Shown: piece by piece, positions 1-6,493 of the stretch
Layout: each line of letters opens with the position of its first letter
Numbering within the stretch: the first letter of the stretch is position 1
Source: DLAJ01 sp023663615
GTDB lineage: Bacteria > Bacillota > Clostridia > Lachnospirales > Lachnospiraceae
Assembly: GCA_023663615.1 (NCBI GenBank)
Contig: JAMPHA010000002.1
Coordinates: 1-64,000, forward strand
DNA: 64,000 nucleotides
Reading direction: 5' to 3'
Notes under the pieces: model-generated
What the model was told of the DNA's origin: nothing
The model's database searches: none
What the model saw: only the letters and a program-made list of their open reading frames with translations
Translations under genes and position numbers: made by a program

Positions 1-513
1 AGTATTGTTGCGGGAGCAGTATAAGATAATGCAACAAACTTAGGAAAGAACCAATTTATCGTTGACTTTTCCATGCTCCTGTGATAAATTCCTATTGTAG
101 CTGGAAGCTATCAACGCCGTGGGTAATCGGAACCCTACCAAACGGGATAGTCTTTCAGCTTTTTCGTTAATTAAAAATGCCGGCGGCTTCCGGGCAGAAG
201 CTCCACGAGTTACTCCGGTTGGTCTTACGTGCATTTCAGCACAGCCTCACCGTCCTACTCCTCCCATTTCTATGGGCAGCCATCCTTTGGGGTGTATCAT
301 TATACCCATACGGCGATCTTCGCATCCATGTCTCCCACAACCATGGACTGGTAAAACAGATTGATTGCTCCTGTAAGTCAGTCATCGCAGATCTGATACC
401 AAAGCTCCCGCCATATGGAACATTGCCGGACTTTATGAACTTGTCAAGGTGCAAACCCGCTATTTTTAGCGGAACCATTATCTATAGAGAGATCCTTTCG
501 GATCGCTGCTACC
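1..513. other. Gene-free or degraded stretch at window edge
   Basis: Several open frames exist on both strands (for example about 177-560 plus and 236-478 minus), but none has a convincing ribosome site, codon pattern or recognisable domain. Small hairpins are present (CCGCTA/TAGCGG at 457-472; GATCC/GGATC near 491-504). I could not assign this sequence. It may be a remnant, a non-coding RNA region, or spacer next to the integrase end of the element. Confidence 0.4.
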
Positions 514-819
514 TCATCTTTCCAAGTCAACCGGCTGGGGTATCTCCAATTGTTTACTGATCTTTGCGATCGCGTCCGGTGATTTCTTCCTGCCGTTTAT
601 CACGGACGTTACAAACTGGCGGCTATATCCGAGTCTTTGTGCGATCGCCTTGTTATCCAAATCCATGTCAATCTGCGCTTTCTGCGCCACCTTACTCCAT
701 TGGATGTATCGCAGGTTCGGCACCGGCTGCTGTCTTAGCAGCGCGACCACTTCCCTGCCCGTATAATATTCACAGGGCGCAAATGTACCGCCCACAACGT
801 CAAGATCAATCAATTGCAC
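514..819 (-). CDS. HTH (Cro/CI-like) regulator
   Basis: A 101-residue protein whose residues about 53-92 form a helix-turn-helix of the XRE/Cro type: DNKAIAQRLGYSRQFVTSVI, then NGRKKSP and a short helix. The N-terminal half has no recognised domain. The start is GTG at 819, preceded by AGGAGG at a good spacing; an out-of-frame ATG overlaps it by one base and leads nowhere. The gene diverges from the XRE gene at 1023, so the two share a regulatory gap of about 200 bp. It probably represses its own promoter or element functions; the target is inference. Confidence 0.7.
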   Translation of the reverse strand: MQLIDLDVVGGTFAPCEYYTGREVVALLRQQPVPNLRYIQWSKVAQKAQIDMDLDNKAIAQRLGYSRQFVTSVINGRKKSPDAIAKISKQLEIPQPVDLER

Positions 820-858
820 ATGCAGCCCTCCTTCGTATCACTTTCATCTTTGATAAAC

Positions 859-922
859 TTCTTTAGTTTACTTTTGAAACTTTTAATGCTAAAATAAAAA
901 TGGCGTTTTTTTTGCCATTTTT
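859..922 (+). promoter_or_regulatory. Strong extended -10 promoter with inverted repeat at start point
   Basis: TTTACT (867-872), 17 bases, TAAAAT (890-895), with TG one base before the -10 box. The 22 bases at 859-880 are identical to 2364-2385 upstream of the DUF2726 gene. An inverted repeat AAAAATGGC (896-904) / GCCATTTTT (914-922) lies over the expected start point and could be an operator. It points towards the XRE gene at 1023. Confidence 0.6.
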
Positions 923-934
923 ACTCACTTTTAT

Positions 935-981
935 TTCAACTCATTGAAGTTTATGTAAAAATAATAATTCAATATATTGAA
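935..981. promoter_or_regulatory. Paired operator-like inverted repeats upstream of XRE gene
   Basis: Two 14-bp sites share the form TTCAA-N4-TTGAA: TTCAACTCATTGAA at 935-948 and the perfect palindrome TTCAATATATTGAA at 968-981. Their starts are 33 bp apart, about three helical turns, so two dimers could bind the same face. The second site overlaps a possible -35 box (TTGAAA, 977-982) paired with TATTTT (1001-1006). Autoregulation by the XRE protein is the likely role. Confidence 0.6.
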
Positions 982-1022
982 ATTGTCAACACTATTATGC
1001 TATTTTGATCGAGGAATTTTAT

Positions 1023-1418
1023 ATGATATTTGAAAGAATCAACGAGCTCTGCAAACAAAACAACACAACTGTTAGTGCTCTCTGTAAAGAGATCACCGGT
1101 AGCTCCGGTAATTTGCCTACTTGGAAAAAAGGCATTATTAAAACCCCTTGGCTTATTTCAATCTGCAAAAAATTTAACGTCAGTGCAGATTTCATATTAG
1201 CACTTGAGGAATCCCCTACTTCGCAATCGTTGGAGTCAGAAGTTCAAGAATACCTCCGCAATCCTAGTGAGCAAAATCTTTTGCGCCTGTTTAGACAACT
1301 CTCTACGAAGGACAAAGCGGAAATTGAAGAACTGATCGAATTTAAGCTCGAACGAGCCAAAAAAGAAAACAACAGCAATGCAAAATCATCTATTTTAATA
1401 GATAGTCAGACTGGCTAA
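1023..1418 (+). CDS. XRE-family transcriptional regulator
   Basis: A protein of 131 residues from ATG 1023, chosen over an upstream TTG at 1005 because GAGGA lies 7 bases before it. Residues about 1-60 are a Cro/CI helix-turn-helix (IFERINELCKQNNTTVSALC, then NLPTWKKG as recognition region). The C-terminal half is polar and helical (RLFRQLSTKDKAEIEELIEF), typical of small phage-like or ICE repressors. It probably controls the divergent 514-819 gene and itself through the paired repeats at 935-981. A 14-bp stem hairpin follows the stop. Confidence 0.8.
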   Translation: MIFERINELCKQNNTTVSALCKEITGSSGNLPTWKKGIIKTPWLISICKKFNVSADFILALEESPTSQSLESEVQEYLRNPSEQNLLRLFRQLSTKDKAEIEELIEFKLERAKKENNSNAKSSILIDSQTG

Positions 1419-1424
1419 TCCACA

Positions 1425-1470
1425 AAACAGGACATTTCCCATGAAATCAAAAGAAATGTCCTGTTTATCT
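1425..1470. terminator. Hairpin terminator between convergent genes
   Basis: AAACAGGACATTTC (1425-1438) pairs perfectly with GAAATGTCCTGTTT (1453-1466). It lies between the stop of the XRE gene and the stop of the minus-strand lipoprotein, so it could serve both directions. The following T tract is short. Confidence 0.65.
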
Positions 1471-1502
1471 TGAACGCATCATTCTCGGCTTATTACAAAA
1501 CC

Positions 1503-1841
1503 TTAGTCTCTGTAGAATGTATAACTTCCCCCATCATCCGTAACCACTAACGCATCACCGTCCAATTTGTAATCCCATACTTGAGATATTTTTCCAAATA
1601 TTCCTGCATCTATCTCAATTTTCAGTCTTCCATTTTCAGTTATCCACATGCTAGAATACGATAATCCTTCGGCAGTATATATTCCTGTTCCATCGCTGAA
1701 CAGCTCCATAATTGCTGTCTCTCCAGTTTCCTCTTGCGTACAAACCCATTTTCCGGTTATGTCCTCTTTCTTCCCGCATCCTGTGATCGCAAGCAGGACA
1801 ACAAGTGCTGCCATACAGATTGATATAGCTCTTTTTCTCAT
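1503..1841 (-). CDS. Small lipoprotein, copy A
   Basis: 112 residues beginning with a lipoprotein signal: KR at the start, a hydrophobic stretch, and lipobox LAITGC with Cys at about residue 22. The mature part (GKWVCTQEETGETAIMELFS, then ENGRLKIEI and VWDYKLDGD) has the repeated GKW/F-SDGTG/LDGD pattern of small beta-barrel lipocalin-like domains (DUF5640-like; family name from memory). It is a tandem paralogue of 1916-2242. Ribosome site GGAGG at about 1852-1857. Function unknown; expected on the outer face of the membrane. Confidence 0.75.
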   Translation of the reverse strand: MRKRAISICMAALVVLLAITGCGKKEDITGKWVCTQEETGETAIMELFSDGTGIYTAEGLSYSSMWITENGRLKIEIDAGIFGKISQVWDYKLDGDALVVTDDGGSYTFYRD

Positions 1842-1912
1842 TGTATTTTTCCTCCCTCATGTATGTAGTTTCGTATCCAGTCTATCACCAGCACCCCAAA
1901 ATGTAAACCGAT
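1803..1912. repeat. 110-bp direct repeat, copy 1
   Basis: Essentially identical to 2204-2313 (offset 401). It covers the signal-peptide codons, ribosome site and promoter of the lipoprotein gene, so the whole expression unit was duplicated. Confidence 0.9.
1879..1907 (-). promoter_or_regulatory. Promoter of lipoprotein copy A
   Basis: Reading the minus strand: TTTACA (1902-1907), 17 bases, TAGACT (1879-1884) with TG just before the -10. The same promoter recurs at 2280-2308. Confidence 0.6.
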
Positions 1913-1915
1913 GCA

Positions 1916-2242
1916 TCATTCTCTTATAGCCGTATACACTCCATCCTCATCTGACAACACTAATGTATCACCATCCAACTCATAATCCCACACATGTGAG
2001 ACTTTCCCAAATATGCCCGTATCTATTTCAATTTTCAGTCTCCCATTTTCGGTTGACCACTCGCAGGCATATGAGGTATATATTCCTGATCCGTCGCTGA
2101 ACAGCTCCATTGTTTCAGTCTCTCCAGTCGCTTCATCTGTGGCAACCCACTTTCCGACTAGGCTCTCCTTTTTGCTGCAACCTGCGATTGCAAGCAGGAC
2201 AATAAGTGCTGCCATACAGATTGATATAGCTCTTTTTCTCAT
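1916..2242 (-). CDS. Small lipoprotein, copy B
   Basis: 108 residues, paralogue of the neighbour at 1503-1841. The signal peptide is nearly identical (lipobox LAIAGC). The mature domain keeps GKWVATDEATGETETMELFS, ENGRLKIEID and VWDYELDGDTLVLSDEDG but has diverged in the middle and at the C-terminus. Identical leader and divergent mature parts suggest recent duplication with selection, or recombination in the leader. Own promoter at 2280-2308. Confidence 0.75.
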   Translation of the reverse strand: MRKRAISICMAALIVLLAIAGCSKKESLVGKWVATDEATGETETMELFSDGSGIYTSYACEWSTENGRLKIEIDTGIFGKVSHVWDYELDGDTLVLSDEDGVYTAIRE

Positions 2243-2313
2243 TGTATTTTTCCTCCCTCATGTATGTAGTTTCGTATCCAGTCTATCACCAGCACCCCAA
2301 AATGTAAACCGAT
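2204..2313. repeat. 110-bp direct repeat, copy 2
   Basis: Second copy of the lipoprotein leader and promoter unit (see 1803-1912). Includes TTTACA (2303-2308) and TAGACT (2280-2285) on the minus strand. Confidence 0.9.
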
Positions 2314-2363
2314 AATTGTAAAACGCTATGCGATTGCGTGCATGATCTTTCCTATTTACTTTA

Positions 2364-2400
2364 TTCTTTAGTTTACTTTTGAAACCGCTAATGCTAGAAT
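2364..2400 (+). promoter_or_regulatory. Promoter of DUF2726 gene, shared with 859-895
   Basis: TTTACT (2372-2377), 17 bases, TAGAAT (2395-2400), with an extended -10 TG. The first 22 bases match 859-880 exactly, and AGTTT-N7-AAAC forms a small inverted repeat over the -35 region. Shared sequence suggests control by the same regulator. Confidence 0.65.
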
Positions 2401-2443
2401 AAACATAGTTTTATTACCAGCGGATTTCAAAGGAGTACAGGCG

Positions 2444-3064
2444 ATGACAAAACAATCTCATGACAGCAAGGCTGAAAAATTGATTTTTAACTATCTTCCC
2501 GAACTGATTGACACCGATTCTTATTATATCCGATCTCATGTAGCACTGCATGACGTCTTTGATGAGTTACAGCCCTATAAAAATAATGCGGTATTTGAAA
2601 AATTCTGCGAACTGAATGACACTCAGGCATTCTCTGATCGCAGATCAGAACTGGCTCATTTTGATTTTGTCATCTATTCCGAAGCCACCGACATGCCCGC
2701 CCTGATAATAGAAGTCAACGGAACTTCTCACGAAAAATATCCTGCGCGCAAAAACATGGATCATTTTAAGCAGTTCATTTGCAGCAAAAACGGAATCCCT
2801 CTTATTGTATTAAAGTTATACAAATCATATGAAGATGATGAAATTCAGGACATGTTGCAAATGCTCCTTAAACCTTGTCACAGCCGATATGGTTTTGCTG
2901 TCCATTGCAATAAATGTAAGACTATTATGAACTTAAAACAAAACAGAACGGATGATTCTTTCTTCTATGCCTGCTCGAATCCTGATTGTAAAGGGGACAC
3001 GGATTCCCCAAAACCTTGGACAGTTTCGGCAGAGTACATACCGCTTTTGTTGAAAGAATCGTGA
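2444..3064 (+). CDS. DUF2726-type nuclease-like protein with zinc ribbon
   Basis: 206 residues; AAAGGAG precedes the ATG. Residues about 70-120 (FDFVIYSEA, then ALIIEVNGTSH, then a helix and GIPLIVLKL) match the core of DUF2726, a PD-(D/E)XK restriction-endonuclease-like fold. The usual second acidic-X-lysine position reads E-V-N, so catalysis is uncertain. The C-terminus has a four-cysteine ribbon (CNKC ... CSNPDC) like those of topoisomerase I tails, which would bind DNA. The gene is monocistronic, with its own promoter and a strong terminator. A role in defence or element competition is inference. Confidence 0.7.
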   Translation: MTKQSHDSKAEKLIFNYLPELIDTDSYYIRSHVALHDVFDELQPYKNNAVFEKFCELNDTQAFSDRRSELAHFDFVIYSEATDMPALIIEVNGTSHEKYPARKNMDHFKQFICSKNGIPLIVLKLYKSYEDDEIQDMLQMLLKPCHSRYGFAVHCNKCKTIMNLKQNRTDDSFFYACSNPDCKGDTDSPKPWTVSAEYIPLLLKES

Positions 3065-3082
3065 AAAGAAATAAAAGGCATC

Positions 3083-3123
3083 AAAAAAGCAACCGCGCCG
3101 ACCAAAGTTAGGTTGCTTTTTTG
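3083..3123 (+). terminator. Terminator of DUF2726 gene
   Basis: AAAAAAGCAACC (3083-3094) pairs with GGTTGCTTTTTT (3111-3122): a clean intrinsic terminator that would work in both directions. Confidence 0.85.
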
Positions 3124-3243
3124 ATAACCTATTAACTGAGGCGAACCGTTGCTTTACGGTAACACCCTTTCTTGTAAAATATCTTAGCACTTATCAGTGC
3201 TTCCGTCAACAATTTTCATTTTTCTGATAATTTCCGTGAATAC

Positions 3244-3272
3244 TTGAAATGCCAATCGGCATATGCTATAAT
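3244..3272 (+). promoter_or_regulatory. Promoter of antisense antitoxin RNA
   Basis: Near-consensus promoter: TTGAAA (3244-3249), exactly 17 bases, TATAAT (3267-3272), with TGC before the -10 box. It drives a transcript of only about 70 nt, ending at the hairpin at 3313-3345. Confidence 0.8.
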
Positions 3273-3278
3273 GCCAGT

Positions 3279-3347
3279 AGGCAAACGACAGAATTGCTCA
3301 TGAAGCAAAACGAAAAACCCCGGAGGTACGATCTCTGGGGTTTTTCT
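3279..3347 (+). ncRNA. Antitoxin RNA of a par/Fst-like type I locus
   Basis: Bounded by the promoter at 3244-3272 and the terminator at 3313-3345. Near its 5' end it carries AGTAGGCAA (3276-3284), ACGACAGAATT (3285-3295) and CATGAAGC (3299-3306). The same three words recur in the same order in the convergent peptide gene (3424-3432, 3460-3470, 3476-3483). Because the RNAs run towards each other, direct repeats make them complementary, the arrangement described for RNA I/RNA II of the pAD1 par locus. It should block translation of the 3392-3478 peptide. Confidence 0.65.
3313..3345. terminator. Shared bidirectional terminator of type I TA locus
   Basis: AAAAACCCC (3313-3321) pairs with GGGGTTTTT (3337-3345). 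It ends the antitoxin RNA on the plus strand and, with its A/T flanks, the toxin mRNA on the minus strand. Confidence 0.8.
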
Positions 3348-3391
3348 ATTCCGTTTTGGGAAGGTGGCTTATGCCTTAGGCTGGCTACCAG

Positions 3392-3478
3392 TTACTCATC
3401 TCCGTCCAACCATTTGCAAACATAGTAGGCAACTATACTTGCCGCAACGGAGAGTAAAAACGACAGAATTTCATACAT
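3392..3478 (-). CDS. 28-residue membrane peptide, probable type I toxin
   Basis: ATG at 3478 with GGGGGTG six bases upstream; stop at 3392-3394. The peptide begins MYEILSFLLSVAAS, continues as one transmembrane helix to about residue 21, and ends CKWLDGDE. One short hydrophobic helix followed by W-L-D and a charged tail is the design of Fst/TxpA-like type I toxins, which damage the membrane. A promoter reads TTGGAA (3549-3554), 18 bases, TATACT (3525-3530) on the minus strand. The 5' leader has a CTACC/GGTAG hairpin (3497-3517) ahead of the ribosome site. Toxicity is inference from architecture. Confidence 0.65.
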   Translation of the reverse strand: MYEILSFLLSVAASIVAYYVCKWLDGDE

Positions 3479-3524
3479 GAAGCTCACCCCCTTCCTCTAC
3501 CTGTCTAGGGGTGGTAGCAAAAAC

Positions 3525-3554
3525 AGTATAACATGTCCGGTGCTTCTTTTCCAA
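3525..3554 (-). promoter_or_regulatory. Promoter of type I toxin mRNA
   Basis: Minus strand TTGGAA (3549-3554), 18 bases, TATACT (3525-3530) with TGT extended -10. It gives a leader of about 40 nt before the ribosome site. Confidence 0.6.
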
Positions 3555-3587
3555 TCATTTATGAATTATCTGATCTTGTGTTTTAAG

Positions 3588-3860
3588 ATGTCCCGCCATG
3601 CGGGACAAAACACATCCCCTGCGGGAGCAGGGCTGTCTGCCCGCTTCGCTCCCGACTATTCTTCGGAATAGCAAGCAACGTAAGTGTGTGCACACTTACC
3701 ATTTTTTCAAAAATTCCCTATCGGTCATTTTTGAAAAAATATGCTTGTTGGGGCATATCCCCAAACCCCTTATTTTTCTCTTTTGCGCCCCGCGCCAAAG
3801 AGTCCATTTTTTGTGATTCGAGAATTTTGCACGCAAATTTCGAATCACAAAAAAATGAAT
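3588..3860. other. Candidate oriT: hairpin-dense gene-free stretch beside relaxase
   Basis: Successive inverted repeats: GTCCCGC/GCGGGAC around 3590-3606; CTATTC/GAATAG (about 3657-3670); GTAAGTGTG/CACACTTAC with two bases between (about 3680-3699); ATTTTTTCAAAAAT paired with ATTTTTGAAAAAAT (about 3703-3742); GGGG/CCCC; and a long imperfect repeat with arms TGTGATTCGA/TCGAATCACA (about 3811-3850). The word TAAGTGTG resembles the TAAGTGCG nick-site core known from RSF1010/pIP501-type origins. No gene fits here. The inverted repeat at 6865-6894 beside mobC is the main alternative site. Confidence 0.5.
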
Positions 3861-3912
3861 TTCACAAATTTCAGCCGAGCTGAACTTTGCAAAAAAGTGC
3901 AAAAAAAATAAA

Positions 3913-3966
3913 ATCGTACCGGCTTCTAAAATCTTAATATAGACCAGATTTTGAAAAGCCGATACG
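3913..3966 (-). terminator. Long hairpin at the end of the relaxase operon
   Basis: TCGTACCGGCTTCTAAAATC (from 3913) pairs with the segment ending GCCGATACGA at 3966 (key arms TCGTA/TACGA, CGGCTT/AAGCCG, AAAATC/GATTTT). It sits 37 bases beyond the relaxase stop codon and could terminate or protect the end of the transfer transcript. Confidence 0.6.
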
Positions 3967-4002
3967 ATCTTAAATTTATATATTTCTTCGTTTCTTGTTT
4001 AC

Positions 4003-5553
4003 CTACATTTCCCGCTGACCGCCGTTCCTGTTTTTAGGCTCCGGTGCATTCTCTGTGTAATCCGAAGTTTCTCCGAGTTTCATGTCCAGGACCATTTCAT
4101 AATTTTTTCTGACTGTGACGGTATCGCGGAGTAACGCTTTCTGCGCTGTAACGCTTTTTTGACATTCTTCTTTATCCCTCTTTAGCGCACGATATTGTTC
4201 AAACAGTTCGTTCAGTTTTAACTGTTTCGGTGTGATCCCCTTTTTGTCAAAATACAATTTTGCGAGTTGATATGCATCAATCTCATCTTGATGATTATTA
4301 TAAAATACCGGATCACTGCCGCCTCTCCGATACTCAATGTATACAGATATGTTCTTCTTATAATTCTGTGTAAATTTAATTTTTTCATGAAGCTGCGCTA
4401 TCTCCCCATTGATGCTTTCCAAATTTCTTTCTTCTATGCGCAGGGCGCCTCTGACGCCGTCTTCAAACAGGATAAGATCATCCGATGTTTGAAGCTGGTG
4501 CGCGGATAGAAAGTTCATGGATTTTACAAGACTGCTCAAATTCCCACGGTCAACCGCATTCGCATATGCGCGGGAATTTCTTGCTTTCTTCATTTCTGAC
4601 GTTTTCACAAGAAGGTTAATGCTCTTATTTTTGAACGAGCTGCTTAATCCGCTTTTTTTCCAAACCGGCTTTTTATCCGCTACAAGTTTTTTCACGCTCT
4701 CCACATTTTCATTATGAACGTTTTGAGCGGAAACAACTTCAACCTGATCAGCAGATTTTCTTTCATTCGCACCAGTCACGCCCTGTGCTAAATGGTGTTC
4801 GGATAAATATGCTTCATCATGATCGATCCGTGCCCTGATTGCCTCTTCCGTATAACCTTCCCCGATCTGCTTTCCTCTTGTCATGCGCTCCTGCCCCAAT
4901 ACCCCGCATCTGAAAGAAATATGTTTTCCTCTCTTGACCTCAACACCTTCCAATTCCAGCTTTTCAAGAAACTCATCAAAGGATACCGATTCTGAAACAG
5001 CTTTATCGATCATATCCGCCAAACGTTCTTTCCAAGAAGTTCCGGCTTTGCTCTGCTGGTATTCGTCATAATTTTTTCCTTTCCTGCCGGAAGTCACCTC
5101 GATCACGGAAAGACCATTTTCATAGCATAACTTATCACTGATCTCCCGTATTCTCTTCTTTTCCCCGTTATTGTATTGATACTTCCTATGGCTCACAAAG
5201 TCTACGGCATTAAAGATGATATGATTATGGAGATGCCCCCGGTCGTTATGCGTAGCGATCACAAATTCATACCTGCCGTCGGTTATCTGGGAAGCAAATT
5301 TTTTCCCGATCTCAAATGCCTGTTCTGCGGTGAGTGGATCCTCCGGCGAAAAGGACTGGATCAGGTGGTATGCTGCTCTGCTCCCATTCCCGGTTCCCTT
5401 GTTTGCCGTGATACGCATTTCGGCGGCGGCTGTCTCTGCCACACATCCAAACGAATCCACAAGCAGCCCTTCTTTTGTTTTGCGGGGATTGCAGATATAT
5501 TCGATTGCCCTGTTAAGCGTGCTTTTGATTGCTTTTATTTTTGTGATAGCCAT
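4003..5553 (-). CDS. MOBP-type relaxase (VirD2/MobA-like)
   Basis: 516 residues. It nicks oriT and leads the single strand into the recipient. The N-terminal domain carries the likely catalytic tyrosine (Y19 in RAIEYIC) and the metal-binding histidine triad in THNDRGHLHNHIIFN (H102, H107, H109, H111). This H-x-D-x-x-H-x-H-N-H pattern identifies a relaxase/mobilisation nuclease. The C-terminal 250 residues are charged and helical without a known domain, ending before a possible secretion tail (NRNGGQREM). Start ATG with AAAGGTG upstream. It is last in the mobC operon and follows a terminator-like hairpin at 5591-5607, which may lower its dose. Confidence 0.9.
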   Translation of the reverse strand: MAITKIKAIKSTLNRAIEYICNPRKTKEGLLVDSFGCVAETAAAEMRITANKGTGNGSRAAYHLIQSFSPEDPLTAEQAFEIGKKFASQITDGRYEFVIATHNDRGHLHNHIIFNAVDFVSHRKYQYNNGEKKRIREISDKLCYENGLSVIEVTSGRKGKNYDEYQQSKAGTSWKERLADMIDKAVSESVSFDEFLEKLELEGVEVKRGKHISFRCGVLGQERMTRGKQIGEGYTEEAIRARIDHDEAYLSEHHLAQGVTGANERKSADQVEVVSAQNVHNENVESVKKLVADKKPVWKKSGLSSSFKNKSINLLVKTSEMKKARNSRAYANAVDRGNLSSLVKSMNFLSAHQLQTSDDLILFEDGVRGALRIEERNLESINGEIAQLHEKIKFTQNYKKNISVYIEYRRGGSDPVFYNNHQDEIDAYQLAKLYFDKKGITPKQLKLNELFEQYRALKRDKEECQKSVTAQKALLRDTVTVRKNYEMVLDMKLGETSDYTENAPEPKNRNGGQREM

Positions 5554-5590
5554 AGATCATACACCTTTCTGCAAATGAGTCAAAAATAAA

Positions 5591-5607
5591 AGCCCCTGTC
5601 AGGGGCT
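5591..5607 (-). terminator. Attenuator/terminator between vapD-like gene and relaxase
   Basis: AGCCCCT (5591-5597) and AGGGGCT (5601-5607) form a tight stem; on the minus strand it is followed by a T-rich tract. It lies between the VapD-like stop (5621) and the relaxase start (5553), so only part of the transcripts may reach the relaxase. Confidence 0.65.
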
Positions 5608-5620
5608 CTCTTTGTTGCTG

Positions 5621-6076
5621 CTATCGTGCGTCTTTGCCATATGTATTCTGTTTATGCTGCTGTTTGGGCTGTTGCCGGCTTTCTCTTTGTGCAACCATTT
5701 CCTTTTTCTGTGCTAACTTTTGGAGCACAGAGGAAGATCTTCTGACACTCTGCTGCTGTTCCTTTGCAAATTTACCCGGAGTACCGTCATATTCAAATTG
5801 TTCATTCCGGGAATGCACCTCGCTAATATCTGCCTGATGCATCTCTCTGACGCATTTGGTGATATACGGAAATTCTTTCTTCAAATTTTTAATCAAAAAA
5901 GTAACGTCTATATTATCTATTTCATTTTTGCTCATATAAACGCTGCCTTCAATATGTTCCCATCCGTTGGCACGCATCACGTTCCGAATATCAGCATAAA
6001 TTTGGGTGTAACGTTGTTCTCCCAATATTTTTTTAGCCACATTCGTATCAATGTCAAAAGAAAGCTGTTTCTTCAA
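5621..6076 (-). CDS. VapD-like protein (Cas2-fold endoribonuclease family)
   Basis: 151 residues starting at TTG 6076, which overlaps the previous stop as TTGA; GGAGGAAGG precedes it. Residues about 1-95 (QLSFDIDTN, YADIRNVMRANGWEHIEGSV, then SKNEIDNIDVTFLIKNL and KCVREMHQADI) match the VapD family, ferredoxin-fold RNases related to Cas2. The C-terminal 50 residues are Gln-, Lys- and Arg-rich and look disordered. It is translationally coupled to the unknown gene 6073-6408 and sits in the mobilisation operon. Whether it is an active RNase is not shown. Confidence 0.7.
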   Translation of the reverse strand: MKKQLSFDIDTNVAKKILGEQRYTQIYADIRNVMRANGWEHIEGSVYMSKNEIDNIDVTFLIKNLKKEFPYITKCVREMHQADISEVHSRNEQFEYDGTPGKFAKEQQQSVRRSSSVLQKLAQKKEMVAQRESRQQPKQQHKQNTYGKDAR

Positions 6077-6408
6077 TATACCTTCCTCCTATTGCGTGGC
6101 AGCGTTTGGGTATTGCTCTCCTTAATCCATCTGTGCGTCGCTTTAATGCAGTCCTCTTTTTCACCGTCCACATCCAATATCCACTCATCCATTAAATTGA
6201 CATACCACGGATTTTCACTTGTAATATCAGGAACAAACATAGAAACTACGCAAAGGGCATCCTCTCCGCTTTTCGAAAACACACCATATTCATTTTCCGA
6301 AATGCCATATTTCTTAGCATGTTCCCGCATCGGTGCTAAAAGCTCCTCTTCCGTATATCCCGCACTTTTGACTTTATTCTCGTTAAATACAAATGTTAAT
6401 GTCACCAT
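6073..6408 (-). CDS. Unknown protein coupled to VapD-like gene
   Basis: 111 residues from ATG 6408, chosen because GGAGGG lies just upstream and would be inside the longer frame. Soluble, acidic, with a beta-strand start (VTLTFVFNENKV), a helix (TEEELLAPMREHAKKYGI) and an aromatic-rich segment (NPWYVNLMDEWILDVDGE). I do not recognise the family. Its stop overlaps the start of the VapD-like gene (TTGA), so the pair is co-translated. It could be the partner or antitoxin of that RNase, or a mobilisation accessory. Confidence 0.6.
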   Translation of the reverse strand: MVTLTFVFNENKVKSAGYTEEELLAPMREHAKKYGISENEYGVFSKSGEDALCVVSMFVPDITSENPWYVNLMDEWILDVDGEKEDCIKATHRWIKESNTQTLPRNRRKVY

Positions 6409-6493
6409 GAAGATTCCCTCCATATTCTGTTCAATACAAATTGATTTTCATATTCTGATTATATCATATCACCATCTTCACCAACAATATAAA

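Noticed and set aside
236..478. 80-codon minus-strand frame beginning at a small hairpin
   Set aside because: Start codon lies in a CCGCTA/TAGCGG stem, no ribosome site, composition unlike neighbouring genes.
1..513. Group II intron or transposon end
   Set aside because: I looked for domain V-type and maturase sequences and terminal repeats and saw none; the stretch remains unassigned.
177..560. 127-codon plus-strand frame near the left edge
   Set aside because: No ribosome site, no domain, and it overlaps the HTH gene on the other strand; treated as chance.
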